Positions 16,903 through 25,543 are shown, counted from the first letter of the stretch. The stretch is DNA of 64,000 nt from Myxococcus hansupus (GCF_000280925.3 NZ_CP012109.1:3740501-3804500), one strand, 5' to 3'. Notes: a model not told the origin generated them from the letters alone. A program made the numbers and translations.

Positions 16903-17619
16903 CTAGGAGCCCGCCGCCTCCCGCAGCTTCGCCCGGGTCGGAGCGTCGAGGCTCCCACTGGGGTCGAGCTGATGTTCTCTCTGGAAGTCAGCGATGGCGG
17001 CGTGAAGGTCGCCCCCGGGCGACAGCAGCCCGAGATTGGCGAGCCGCGCCGCGATGCCTTCGCCGCTGTCGATGGGTGGCAGGTGACCGATATCGAGTTC
17101 GTAGTAGTCGATGGTCTGCTCGGTCTCCGGATGCAGGAACGCCAGTCGGGCGCGCACTTCCTGCGGGGGAATCCAGACCTCCAGATAGCCATCGTCGTCG
17201 AGCGCGCCGTCCTGCACCTTGCCCGCGAGGTCGAGCTTGTACACGAGCCCGGCGCGTGGCTGCTGGTCCGCATCCAGGAACCGGAGCCTCAGCTTTTCGG
17301 GCACGCCGCGTCGCCGGAAGCGATGTCTGCGATCGACGGGAGCGTCTGCTGACTTGGCGCGCGGTGGCGGCACCATGACGCGGTCTCCCGGCAGGAGCAT
17401 GTTGGGATCCTCGCGCTCGCGCCGGAGCTCCTCGTTCTCTGGCAGGTCCCACAGCGTCTCCCAGAAGAAGCCATGGGCATGCGCGATGGAGGCCAGGCAC
17501 TCACCGGCCTCGACGATGTGGTTCCCCTTGCCCACCGGTGCAACCGTCAACTTGGGATCGCGAGCCACGCCGACGTGCGCGGCATCCTGGTTGAATCCAG
17601 TTCGAACGGTCTCAGTCAT
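16903..17619 (-). CDS. LysM and peptidoglycan-binding-domain protein
   Basis: 238-residue protein, first gene of the accessory operon. A LysM-like domain spans about 33-85 (GNHIVEAGECLASIAHAHG to LLPGDRVMVP). A small beta-domain spans about 108-165 (KLRLRFLDADQQPRAGLVYK). A peptidoglycan_binding_1-type three-helix domain closes it (187-236: IAARLANLGLLSPGG to LDAPTRAKLREAA). It has no signal peptide, so any cell-wall contact would need another export route. Proteins of this LysM-plus-beta-domain build are often coded beside type VI or phage-like injection effectors, which fits its neighbours but no tail or spike gene is in the window. It is followed at 13 nt by the frameshifted gene. Confidence 0.8.
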   Translation of the reverse strand: MTETVRTGFNQDAAHVGVARDPKLTVAPVGKGNHIVEAGECLASIAHAHGFFWETLWDLPENEELRREREDPNMLLPGDRVMVPPPRAKSADAPVDRRHRFRRRGVPEKLRLRFLDADQQPRAGLVYKLDLAGKVQDGALDDDGYLEVWIPPQEVRARLAFLHPETEQTIDYYELDIGHLPPIDSGEGIAARLANLGLLSPGGDLHAAIADFQREHQLDPSGSLDAPTRAKLREAAGS

Positions 17620-18083
17620 TGGGAAAAATGGGGGGAAGCCCCGCTTGACAAGCTCTCGCTACAGGTGGCCACTTTTAAGAGCTTTGTGTGCCACCCGAGG
17701 GCAGCCACTCCGCAATCATTGTGGTTCACCAACAACGTGTGCCGAAACGCTTGAGCTCGAGGCCCGTGCCACCTGGCAAGAAACCAAGAGCCTTCTATTC
17801 GTCAAGTTGCAGCTCCGAGGCGTCCCTTTCGGGACACGACTTCCACCCCGAGATGAAATTAGCAAAGCCAGTGAATGTGATCAAGCCAACGGAGCGCGCC
17901 GCCGACGTGGGGAGCGCACCAGGTTGATGTGACACGGGATTGCACCGGACTTGATACGTCGTGAATCACAGCCCCGGGCACCACCCGTGGGTGGTGGCTC
18001 ACGGGCTCCGGAACTCGCGCGCGCCCTTCCGTGAAGTCCGGAATGCAGCGGCGGCGCACGCATGCGGTAGGCTGCGGCCTCCT
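17620..18083. other. 464-bp divergent intergenic region
   Basis: Gap between the accessory operon (minus) and the DUF3592 gene (plus); it should hold both promoters. It is less GC-rich than its surroundings. Visible structures: a perfect 8-bp inverted repeat CACCACCC-GT-GGGTGGTG (17979-17996), and a short hairpin GTCCC/GGGAC (17822-17835) that on the minus strand has a GAAA tetraloop. A TTGACA hexamer occurs on the plus strand at 17645, but it points away from the divergent minus gene and lies far from the plus gene. No promoter call is secure. Confidence 0.5.
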
Positions 18084-18848
18084 ATGCAGCTCGCGATTCC
18101 GCATGCCCCCCGGAAGGTGAAACTGAGGCAGGTCCCCGGCGCCGTGGGGCGCCTGATTCGGGGCGCGTTGCTGGGCCTGCTGGCCGTGGCCGTCCTGGGC
18201 GCTGGCGCCGGGTGGGCCGGGCGCTACTTCGTGGAGGAGCAGGGCTTCGCGTCCCGAGCGGAGGAGGTGGAAGGTGTCGTCGTCGCGTCCCGGCTGCCGC
18301 CCGAGGACGAGCGGGACGGCGGGGAGGGGCGGCTCGAGGTCCTCTACACGTTCAGCGAGATGGAGCACTCGGTCTCCAATGTTCGGACCTTCGCGGAGTA
18401 CGCCGAGGGCCTGGGACGGGGCGCCCGGGTGATGCTGCTGGTGGACCCCGCCTCGCCGGGCCGGCCTCGCGAGGCCCGCTTCGCCCGCTCCCAGGCGCTG
18501 CGCGTCGGACTGATGCCCTGGGGCATTGGCCTGGGCGTCCTCGTGGCCCTCGGGGGCTTCGCCTGGGAGGTGCGGCGGCTGTGGCGCTCGGAGGTGGAGC
18601 CCCTGCGGCTCGGGGCGCTGGTGTGGCTGACGCCAGATGGACCGCTGCCGGAGTCCCGGGGCGAGGTGGCGTTCCCCGCGCACTATTTCCGGCAAGACGT
18701 GAAACACGCGGTCCGGGCCCGGGTCCGTCCGGGCCGTGCGCCGGTTCGCCACGGGGAGAAGGTGCTGGCGGCCGTCGTTCCCAGTCAGCCCGGGTGGGCA
18801 CGCGTCATCGACCAGGACCTCGCGAGTGTCTTGGGGTGGCTCCGCTAA
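18084..18848 (+). CDS. DUF3592-type membrane protein
   Basis: 254-residue inner-membrane protein. Start ATG 18084 (MQLAIPHAPRK) gives a basic N-terminus before the first helix, IRGALLGLLAVAVLGAGAG; the upstream open stretch lacks protein character. A DUF3592-like extracytoplasmic domain follows (ASRAEEVEGVVVASRLPPED, YTFSEMEHSVSNVR, VMLLVDPASPGRPREARF), then a second helix near 150-170 (LMPWGIGLGVLVALGGFAW) and a cytosolic tail. DUF3592 proteins have no assigned function. It precedes the amidase gene by 86 bp on the same strand, so co-transcription is possible but not obvious. Confidence 0.75.
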   Translation: MQLAIPHAPRKVKLRQVPGAVGRLIRGALLGLLAVAVLGAGAGWAGRYFVEEQGFASRAEEVEGVVVASRLPPEDERDGGEGRLEVLYTFSEMEHSVSNVRTFAEYAEGLGRGARVMLLVDPASPGRPREARFARSQALRVGLMPWGIGLGVLVALGGFAWEVRRLWRSEVEPLRLGALVWLTPDGPLPESRGEVAFPAHYFRQDVKHAVRARVRPGRAPVRHGEKVLAAVVPSQPGWARVIDQDLASVLGWLR

Positions 18849-18934
18849 GACGGCTGGTGGGGGCCGAAAATTTGCGGGGGGGGTGGGGCTGTGTGACACA
18901 CGCCTGTAGCTCGCACCTACCCGGAGGAAACCCC

Positions 18935-20953
18935 ATGCACTCGCGCCTCGTCACTGTGCTGCCCGTGCTGCTGCTGCTCGTTCCGAGCGCGGTAGGGGCC
19001 GCCAAGCGGGACGAGGCGGAAGAGGCCTACCAGGGTGCCCGCAAGGTCTACTACTCGCTCAAGGACGACGCCGCCCGGCGCAAGCTGCGCCACCACTGGC
19101 TGAACGTGGCCGCGCGCTTCGAGGGCGTGGCGGCGCGCTTCCCGAAGTCCGACCGCGCGCCGGACGCGCTCTACACCGCCGCCGAGCTGCTCCAGGAGCT
19201 GAGCCGCATCTCCTTCGTGGAGGACGACCTCAAGGCGTCCATCGCGGACTACACCAAGCTCATCGAGGGCTATCCGAAGCACCGCCTGTCGGATGACGGG
19301 GCCCTCGCGCTCGCGAAGATTCACGTTCACCGGCTGGACCAGCCGGAGGCCGCGCGCCGCGTCCTCACCGAGACGCTCGCCGTCAACGGGAAGGGTGACC
19401 GGGCCCGCGAGATGAAGGAACTGCTGGCCTCGCTGCCGGCTCCGCCGAAGCCGGCCCCCGCGCCGCGCAAGGCCGCTCCCGCCGTGGCGAAGGCGCCCGC
19501 GCAGAGCAGTGGCTCCGGCAAGTCCGCATCACAGGATGCGGCGCCGGCGAAGGCGGACAAGGCCTCCGAGGCCAGCACCGCCGTTGCGGCGAACGACAAG
19601 GACTCCTCCGGAAAGGGCGCTGGGGCGGGCAAGGCCACGTCGCCGGCCGATGACAACAAGGCCGCCGCCTCGAACGACTCGGCCACCGCGTCGAACGACA
19701 CCCGCGGTACCTCGTCCGGCAGTGCCACCGCGTCGAACGACACCCGCGGTGCGTCGTCCGGCAGTGCCACCGCGTCGAACGACACCCGCGGTACCTCGTC
19801 CGGTAGCGCCACCACCTCGAACGACACCCGCAGCACCGCGTCCGGCAAGGCCACCACCTCGAACGGTGCTCGCACCGCGTCCGGCAAGGCCGACACCACG
19901 CTCGCTTCCAACGACACGGCCAACAGCGCCCCCGCGCAGGACGGCGAGGACGCCGCCGAGGTCCAGGCCTCCGCGCCCGCCGAGCGCCCCGCGTCCTCGC
20001 TGGTCGCGGCCATCGAGAAGATTGCCCGGGAGCCCGCGCCCAAGGTCGCCGAGAAGGCGGCGGGCACGGACACGCGTGAGAAGAGCCTGGACGCCGCGGT
20101 GGCCGCGGCCATGGCCTCCAAGGCGACCGCGCCTCAGCCGAAGCCGGCCGAGCCGCCGCGCCCCATCACCCGGCCCGTGGATGACCAGGTGGCCCAGGCG
20201 CGGCTGAAGGCGGTCGCCAAGCACTCGCGCCGCATGGAGCTGACGCTGGCCGAACAGCTCGGGCTCAAGGTCCGTCGCGTCATCATCGACCCGGGCCACG
20301 GCGGCCACGACACGGGCGCCATTGGCAAGGGCGGCACGCGCGAGAAGGACGTGGCGCTGGCCATCTCCATCAAGCTCGCGGACGAGCTGCGCGAGAAGGG
20401 CCTGGAGGTCATCCTCACCCGCGACGACGACAAGTTCATCCGGCTGGAGGACCGCGCGAAGTTCGCCAACGCCGAGCACGGTGACCTGTTCATCTCCGTC
20501 CACTGCAACGCCGCGGAGAAGCGGACGATGCGCGGCATCGAGACGTACACGCTCAACACCTCGGCGGACCGCTACTCCATCCGTCTGGCGGCGCGGGAGA
20601 ACGCGTCGTCGGAGAAGGGCATCAGCGACCTCCAGTTCATCCTGGCGGACCTGGCGACCAAGGCGAACACCGAGGAGTCCTCGCGGCTCGCCAGCCACGT
20701 GCAGCGCAGCCTCGTGTCGGACCTGTCCAGCAAGTACAAGAACATCCGCGACCGGGGCAGCAAGGAAGCGCTGTTCTATGTGTTGCTGGGTGTGAAGATG
20801 CCGGCCATCCTGGTGGAGACGGCGTTCCTCTCAAACCCAGACGAAGAGTCCCGCCTCAAGTCCAATGCCTACCAGACCGAGGTCGCCAAGGCGATTGCCC
20901 ATGGCGTGGAGGAGTTCCTCGGAGACCGCCGCCGGGTCGCGAAAGTGGACTGA
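18935..20953 (+). CDS. N-acetylmuramoyl-L-alanine amidase (Amidase_3) with TPR-like N-terminus and repeat linker
   Basis: 672-residue exported cell-wall amidase. Start ATG 18935 follows a strong GGAGGAAA ribosome site and opens a signal peptide (VLPVLLLLVPSAVGA). Residues 25-165 are helical with TPR-like spacing (EAEEAYQGARKVYYSL, APDALYTAAELLQEL). A long Ala/Lys/Ser/Thr linker follows and contains five near-identical 14-residue repeats, consensus SATASNDTRGTSSG, about residues 249-320. The zinc amidase domain occupies about 445-672: DPGHGGHDTGA (first ligand His), TRDDDKFI, LFISVHCNA, and the catalytic Glu in ILVETAFLSNPDEE. It cleaves the amide bond between MurNAc and the peptide, usually in septal peptidoglycan splitting. 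The TPR part may recruit a partner. Confidence 0.92.
   Translation: MHSRLVTVLPVLLLLVPSAVGAAKRDEAEEAYQGARKVYYSLKDDAARRKLRHHWLNVAARFEGVAARFPKSDRAPDALYTAAELLQELSRISFVEDDLKASIADYTKLIEGYPKHRLSDDGALALAKIHVHRLDQPEAARRVLTETLAVNGKGDRAREMKELLASLPAPPKPAPAPRKAAPAVAKAPAQSSGSGKSASQDAAPAKADKASEASTAVAANDKDSSGKGAGAGKATSPADDNKAAASNDSATASNDTRGTSSGSATASNDTRGASSGSATASNDTRGTSSGSATTSNDTRSTASGKATTSNGARTASGKADTTLASNDTANSAPAQDGEDAAEVQASAPAERPASSLVAAIEKIAREPAPKVAEKAAGTDTREKSLDAAVAAAMASKATAPQPKPAEPPRPITRPVDDQVAQARLKAVAKHSRRMELTLAEQLGLKVRRVIIDPGHGGHDTGAIGKGGTREKDVALAISIKLADELREKGLEVILTRDDDKFIRLEDRAKFANAEHGDLFISVHCNAAEKRTMRGIETYTLNTSADRYSIRLAARENASSEKGISDLQFILADLATKANTEESSRLASHVQRSLVSDLSSKYKNIRDRGSKEALFYVLLGVKMPAILVETAFLSNPDEESRLKSNAYQTEVAKAIAHGVEEFLGDRRRVAKVD
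19682..19888 (+). repeat. In-frame 42-bp tandem repeat in the amidase linker
   Basis: Five units beginning at 19682, 19724, 19766, 19808 and 19850; the last is 39 bp. Each starts GCCACCGCGTCGAACGAC or a close variant and codes for a Ser/Thr/Asn-rich 14-residue unit. The first three copies are nearly identical, and the last two carry TASGK endings, so the array looks like recent slippage or unequal crossing-over in a flexible linker. Confidence 0.9.
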
Positions 20954-21398
20954 GCGCGCCCCGCGCGTGCGCGTCCGCGGGTGCCGCAAGACGGCACTTG
21001 CTGGGCGGTTCAGTTCCGTTCGGCGATGACGTCCCGGTGTCACCCGGAGGACGCCGCCGGACACACTCACGACAGACCTTCCTGGCGTGGGAACTTTTCT
21101 TCCCACCCTGGGCAGACGCATTCCTCGGCCTGGGCACATCCCGTCACCATCCGCCACGGTGCGGGGCGCCGCCGCGCCTGTCCGTCCCTCCCTGAAGGGC
21201 TCCCTTCAAGGACATGTGTGCGTTTCGCCTTAAAAACAAACAAGCAGTCAAATTCAGGGTTCGCATGGAAACGCATGCCAGCCATTGGTGTGACATGCGC
21301 TGAAGGGAGGGGTGGGCGGGACCGCTGAAGGTTCGGCCAACGGGTTGCAATGCCCCGCCGCAGCCGGAATCAACCGGCTGCTCGTTGGAGCATTGTCA
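20954..21398. other. 445-bp intergenic region before the spore-coat/usher operon
   Basis: It follows the amidase gene and precedes the chaperone-usher operon on the same strand. A hairpin GTGCCG-caaga-CGGCAC (20981-20997) about 30 bp past the amidase stop could end that transcript, though no T-run follows. A second inverted repeat TGGGAA-cttttc-TTCCCA lies at 21088-21105. Around 21225-21260 there is an A-rich stretch (CTTAAAAACAAACAAGCAG) unusual for this DNA and a reasonable place for a regulated promoter of the operon. I cannot assign a sigma factor. Confidence 0.5.
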
Positions 21399-21938
21399 AT
21401 GAACGCAATCAAGACTGCCGTTGCTGCCGTCACCGCCGCTGCTTCCCTCGCCGCCTTCTCGCCCGCCGAGGCCGCCACCGCCACCGCCAACCTGAACGTC
21501 ACCGCCAACGTCGGTGGCTCTTGCAGCATCGGCGCCGGCACGGGCGGCGGCACGCTGAACTTCGGTACGTACGATCCCATCATCGTGAACTCCGCGCTGG
21601 GCATCGACCTGTTCGGCACGGGCACGCTGAGCGTGCAGTGCACCCTGCTCGGCACGGCGGTCATCACCCTGGGCCAGGGCCTGCACGCGGGCGCGGGCTC
21701 GACGGACGCGGCGCCGCTGCGCCGGATGCGCAACACGGCGTCGGCGGACTACCTCGCCTACAACCTGTACCAGGACGTGACCCGCCTCATCGTGTGGGGC
21801 AACACCGCGGGCACGGGCCTCCCGTTCCTCGGCACGGGTCTTCCCGTCCCCGTGCTGGTCTACGGCACGGTTCCGCGCGGCCAGAACGTTCCCTCTGGCA
21901 CGTACAACGACACCGTCGTCGCCACCATCACGTTCTGA
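21399..21938 (+). CDS. Spore coat protein U domain (SCPU) pilin-like subunit
   Basis: 179-residue exported subunit with an SCPU domain, as in Myxococcus xanthus Protein U and Csu-type pili. Start ATG 21399 gives a signal peptide (MNAIKTAVAAVTAAASLAAF...AEAA). The mature part opens with a donor-strand-like NLNVTANVGGSCSIGAG and has a disulfide-type Cys pair (SCSI, VQCTL). It ends ALVYGTVPRG...GTYNDTVVATITF, the usual C-terminal beta strand. It is the first gene of a four-gene set with chaperone, usher and a second SCPU gene. In M. xanthus the equivalent cluster is reported to assemble Protein U on the spore surface; the same role here is inferred. Confidence 0.9.
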   Translation: MNAIKTAVAAVTAAASLAAFSPAEAATATANLNVTANVGGSCSIGAGTGGGTLNFGTYDPIIVNSALGIDLFGTGTLSVQCTLLGTAVITLGQGLHAGAGSTDAAPLRRMRNTASADYLAYNLYQDVTRLIVWGNTAGTGLPFLGTGLPVPVLVYGTVPRGQNVPSGTYNDTVVATITF

Positions 21939-21956
21939 TTCGCGAGGCGATGACCC

Positions 21957-22724
21957 ATGCGTAACCGTCTTCTTTCCTGGACGGGCGGCCTGATGTTCGC
22001 GGCTGCCTTGGAATGGACCTCCATGGGGCGTGCGAGCGCGGCTGAGCTCGACGTCAGCCCGGTCCGGCTCGAGTTGGATTCTGGCGCTCGTGGCGTGGTG
22101 ATGAACGTGAGGAACAAGGGTAACGAGACCACACGCTTCCAAGCCTCTGTCTATTCCTGGGTCCAGGATGAAGAAGGCCGCATGTCGCTCGCGCCGACTC
22201 AGGACCTGTTCTTCTTCCCGTCCATGTTGACGTTGGAGCCCGGGGAGTCCCGCCCCATTCGGGTGGGCAGCTCCTCGGCTCCACAGGATACGGAGCGCTC
22301 CTTCCGCATCGTCGTGGAGGAGCTTCCGCCGCTGCAACCCTCGACCCAGGCGACTGGGTTGAACGTCCTGACCCGGGTGTCGATCCCCGTCTTCCTCGCG
22401 CCGAAGAAGAAGACGCTCCACGGTCAGATTGATGAAGCAGTCTTGCGCGAGTCCAAGTTCCACGTCCGGGTGAAGAACCCGGGCACGGTGAACTTCTTCA
22501 TCCGGAACCTCCGGGTGCGCGGGCTCGACGCCAAAGGCAAGCGGCTGGTCGAACAAGAGGAGCCCGGCTGGTACGTGCTGGCGGGCGACTCGCAGGTGTA
22601 CGCCATGGAGGTCGCTGGCAAGGCCTGCCGCAAGGTTCGCACGCTGGAGGTGGAGATGGAGACCGACCAGGGCGTGCTCCGTCAGACGTCCCCCGTGAAT
22701 TCTTCCGCGCCCTGCGCTCGCTGA
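21957..22724 (+). CDS. Periplasmic chaperone of a chaperone-usher system (PapD-like)
   Basis: 255-residue PapD-family chaperone. After the signal peptide the first Ig-like domain opens with ELDVSPVRLELDSGARGVVM, continues with NKGNETTRFQASVYSW, and shows the G1-type strand ERSFRIVVEELPP. The second domain includes KFHVRVKNPGTVNFFIRNL and ends VLRQTSPVNSSAPC. Its job is to hold SCPU subunits in the periplasm until the usher takes them. It sits 18 bp after the first SCPU gene and 13 bp before the usher, so it is clearly co-transcribed. Confidence 0.92.
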   Translation: MRNRLLSWTGGLMFAAALEWTSMGRASAAELDVSPVRLELDSGARGVVMNVRNKGNETTRFQASVYSWVQDEEGRMSLAPTQDLFFFPSMLTLEPGESRPIRVGSSSAPQDTERSFRIVVEELPPLQPSTQATGLNVLTRVSIPVFLAPKKKTLHGQIDEAVLRESKFHVRVKNPGTVNFFIRNLRVRGLDAKGKRLVEQEEPGWYVLAGDSQVYAMEVAGKACRKVRTLEVEMETDQGVLRQTSPVNSSAPCAR

Positions 22725-22737
22725 AACAAAACCTGTC

Positions 22738-25086
22738 ATGGCCCCCACCAGACGAGTAGTGACCCGTGCGCCCGCGCGCGCGGTGTTGGCCTTGTCGCTG
22801 TCGCTGGGACCCCTCCCAGCGGCGGCGCAGGAGTCGGCGGGAAACCCCTCCGCGCCGCCCATGCCCATCGTCGCGGACTTCACCCTCAACGGTGTTCCCC
22901 GTGGCGCCACCTTTCCCATGCTCCGGGACGGAGACGTGCTGCTCCCGGCGGACTCGCTCGAGGCCTATGGGGTGGACCTGGTGGCGCTGGGAGGTCGCCA
23001 GGAAGTCTTCGAGGGAAAGACATACATCTCCGCCCGCTCCCTGGAGCCCCGCGGGCGTTGTGACATGGACGAGCGGACCGTCAGCCTCGTGTGCGAACTG
23101 CCGGCCTCCGTCTTCTCCGCGACCCGCATCAACCTGGGCCCACAAGTGCCCGGGGACTATCAGGTGCGCGGCAGCCCCAGCGGCTTCGTCAACTACGCCG
23201 CGCACGCCCGCAACACCGCGCTGACCTTCTTCGGTGAGGCGGGGGCGTCCGTGGGCCGGGGATTGTTGACGACGCAGGCGCGGTGGCGGCCCGGCACGGT
23301 GCCCCTGCGCGGCCTTTCGCAGCTCTCCCTGGACTTCCCCAAGCACATGGTGCGCGCCATCGCCGGCGAGGCCACGGCGTTTGGCGGGGTGCTGGGCGGC
23401 GGCGCGGTGGTGGCGGGCTTCCACCTGGTGCGCTCGTTCGAGCTGAATCCCTACTTCATCCGCAATCCCATGCAGGACTACGCGGGTGACGTGGACACGC
23501 CTTCCACGTTGGAGGTCTACGTCAACAACCACCTGGTGCGGCGCACCGAGCTGCCACCGGGCCCGTTCCGCCTGGAGAACCTCACGGTGCCTCGGGGCGA
23601 GGGCAACACGCGCTACGTCATCCGGGACGCCTTCGGCCGCACCCGCGAGGTGAATGATTCGTACTACCTCAGCGGCCAGCAGCTCTCCCCGGGCGTGGCG
23701 GACTTCCGCTTCTCCGCGGGCGTCGAGCGAGAGTCGCTCCACCTCCACAACTTCGACTACGGCCGTCCGATGTTGCTGGGAAATGCCCGCCTGGGCCTCA
23801 CGTCCTGGCTGACGCCGGGGGTCCGCCTGGAGATGGCCCCCAACATGGTCAGCACCGGCGCCTTGCAGCTCATCCAGCTTCCCTTCGGTGAGCTGGAGCT
23901 GTCGCAGGCCATCAGCCGCAGCGAGAGCCGCACGGGCCTGGCGGCGGGCATCGTCTACTCATTGCAGCGCCGCTGGGTGGGTGGCTCGTTGTTTGGCCGG
24001 GGCATGAACGAGTCGTACACCCACACCAGCCTCAAGCTGGATGACGACCACCCCATCGTGGAGACGGGCGGCTCGCTCTTCGTCGCGCTGGGGCAGGACG
24101 TCAACGTGGGGGGGCAGGCCATGTTGTCGCGCTACCAGCAGGCGGGGTGGACGACGTGGCTGGGGGCCACCACCTCGGCGCGCCTGACGGACCGGACGAC
24201 GCTGTCCTTCGCCGCGAACCGCAGCAAGTCCATGAGTGGCGACTCCGCGGTGGAGGGCATGGTGTACCTGAACGCCATCTTCGATGCCCGGACCACGGCC
24301 ACGTTGGGCCACTCCCAGGGCCTGCGCGGGGAGGGCACCACGTCGGCGGACCTCGCGCGCTCGGTGCCCATGGAAGGGGGCCTGGGCTACCAGGTGCAGG
24401 GCCAGGTGGGGCGGGCGGACCGGGCCATGGGGCGGGCCGACTACGACAGCAACGTGGGACGTGTGTCGGCCGGCGCGGAGTGGTTCGAAGGGCGCGTCTC
24501 CGGCATGGGCGAGGTCGCCGGCGGCCTGGTCTTCATTGGCGGACGCGTGCGTCCCACCCGCGCGGTGGACCAGGGCTTCGCGCTGGTGCGCGTGAAGGGG
24601 GTTCAAGGCGTGGGCGTGCGGTTGAACCACCACGAAATCGGCCAGACGGACGCGGACGGTGAGCTGGTGGTGACGCGGCTGCAGTCCTACAACGCCAACC
24701 ACCTCTCGCTGGCGGACAACCAGGTGCCCTTGGACGTCTACATCCCGTCCACGGAGCAGACGGTGGCCACGTACCAGCGCGGCGGCGTCGTGCTCGACTT
24801 CAAGACGCAGACGGTGCGCGCGTACCGGGGCAAGGTGACCATCGACTCGCAGGAGGACACGCGCTGGTTGTCCTATGGCGAGATTCGCGTGGAGAAGGAT
24901 GGAGAGAAGTGGGCTTCGCCCATTGGATGGAATGGTGAGTTCGAATTGGTGGGGCTGCCCGAAGGCCGCCTTCCGGCGACAGTCGTCTACCCCAAGGGCC
25001 GCTGCGCGACCTCGCTGGAGGTCCCGTCCCTCGAGGGCAAGGTCATCGACCTGGGAACCGTGAGGTGCGTCCATGATGCGAAATAG
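22738..25086 (+). CDS. Fimbrial-type outer-membrane usher protein (FimD/PapC family)
   Basis: 782-residue usher, the outer-membrane pore that secretes and assembles SCPU subunits. The signal peptide ends near LPAAAQES. The N-terminal domain (VADFTLNGVPRG, then SLEAYGVDL) receives chaperone-subunit complexes. A large beta-barrel follows, including FRLENLTVPRGEGNTRYVIRDAFGR with the conserved plug-loop region, then GVGVRLNHHEIGQTDADGEL and LPLDVYIPS-type C-terminal domains. The length is normal for the archaic/sigma ushers that handle spore-coat-U-like subunits. The following SCPU gene starts inside its last codons, 14 bp before the stop. Confidence 0.93.
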   Translation: MAPTRRVVTRAPARAVLALSLSLGPLPAAAQESAGNPSAPPMPIVADFTLNGVPRGATFPMLRDGDVLLPADSLEAYGVDLVALGGRQEVFEGKTYISARSLEPRGRCDMDERTVSLVCELPASVFSATRINLGPQVPGDYQVRGSPSGFVNYAAHARNTALTFFGEAGASVGRGLLTTQARWRPGTVPLRGLSQLSLDFPKHMVRAIAGEATAFGGVLGGGAVVAGFHLVRSFELNPYFIRNPMQDYAGDVDTPSTLEVYVNNHLVRRTELPPGPFRLENLTVPRGEGNTRYVIRDAFGRTREVNDSYYLSGQQLSPGVADFRFSAGVERESLHLHNFDYGRPMLLGNARLGLTSWLTPGVRLEMAPNMVSTGALQLIQLPFGELELSQAISRSESRTGLAAGIVYSLQRRWVGGSLFGRGMNESYTHTSLKLDDDHPIVETGGSLFVALGQDVNVGGQAMLSRYQQAGWTTWLGATTSARLTDRTTLSFAANRSKSMSGDSAVEGMVYLNAIFDARTTATLGHSQGLRGEGTTSADLARSVPMEGGLGYQVQGQVGRADRAMGRADYDSNVGRVSAGAEWFEGRVSGMGEVAGGLVFIGGRVRPTRAVDQGFALVRVKGVQGVGVRLNHHEIGQTDADGELVVTRLQSYNANHLSLADNQVPLDVYIPSTEQTVATYQRGGVVLDFKTQTVRAYRGKVTIDSQEDTRWLSYGEIRVEKDGEKWASPIGWNGEFELVGLPEGRLPATVVYPKGRCATSLEVPSLEGKVIDLGTVRCVHDAK

Positions 25087-25543
25087 CGCGACGCGAGCGG
25101 CGGCGCTCGCGGTGGTGGGGGCCTGTGGCTTGCTCCCGGGGCTGGCGGGCGCGGTCTGCCAGATTCGCACCACGCAGGCGGTGGCCTTCGGGACCTATCT
25201 CTCCACGGATGTGCTTCCCCGGGACTCGGTGGGGAACATCATCTTCCGGTGCGAGGGGCAGATCACCCCCATCTACATCGACATCAGCACCGGTGGCGGC
25301 GGCGCCTTCGCGGCGCGCAGCATGGCGGGGCCGGGGTCGCCCCGGCTGCGGTACAACCTCTACCGGGACGCGACGCGGCTGCTCGTCTGGGGCAACGGTT
25401 CGTCGGGGACGGTGCGCTACGGGCCGTTCCTCCCCGTCTTCGGAGAGGACACGACCATCCCCATCTACGGCCGCATCTTCTCGCAGCAGTCGGTGCCCGC
25501 GGGGGCCTACTCCGACACGCTGGTGATGACGGTGACCTTCTGA
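25073..25543 (+). CDS. Second SCPU-domain subunit, probable tip or minor pilin
   Basis: 156-residue exported protein with a spore-coat-protein-U domain. It has a signal peptide (AALAVVGACGLLPGLAGA), a Cys pair (AVCQIRT, FRCEGQ), and shared segments with the first SCPU protein: RYNLYRDATRLLVWGN against YNLYQDVTRLIVWGN, and a final YSDTLVMTVTF. Start ATG 25073 overlaps the usher by 14 bp. Being last in the operon and shorter, it may be a tip or minor subunit; that is inferred from the layout of Csu-like operons. Confidence 0.88.
   Translation: MMRNSATRAAALAVVGACGLLPGLAGAVCQIRTTQAVAFGTYLSTDVLPRDSVGNIIFRCEGQITPIYIDISTGGGGAFAARSMAGPGSPRLRYNLYRDATRLLVWGNGSSGTVRYGPFLPVFGEDTTIPIYGRIFSQQSVPAGAYSDTLVMTVTF

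Noticed and set aside
17681-17693. Sigma-54-like element TGGCACACAAAGC upstream of the accessory operon
   Set aside because: The GG to GC spacing is two bases too short for a -24/-12 promoter.
17800-17850. Possible cyclic-di-GMP (GEMM) riboswitch on the minus strand, from a GTCCC-GAAA-GGGAC hairpin
   Set aside because: The tetraloop stem fits, but the conserved CACGCACAGGGCAAACC and GCAAAGCC parts are missing.
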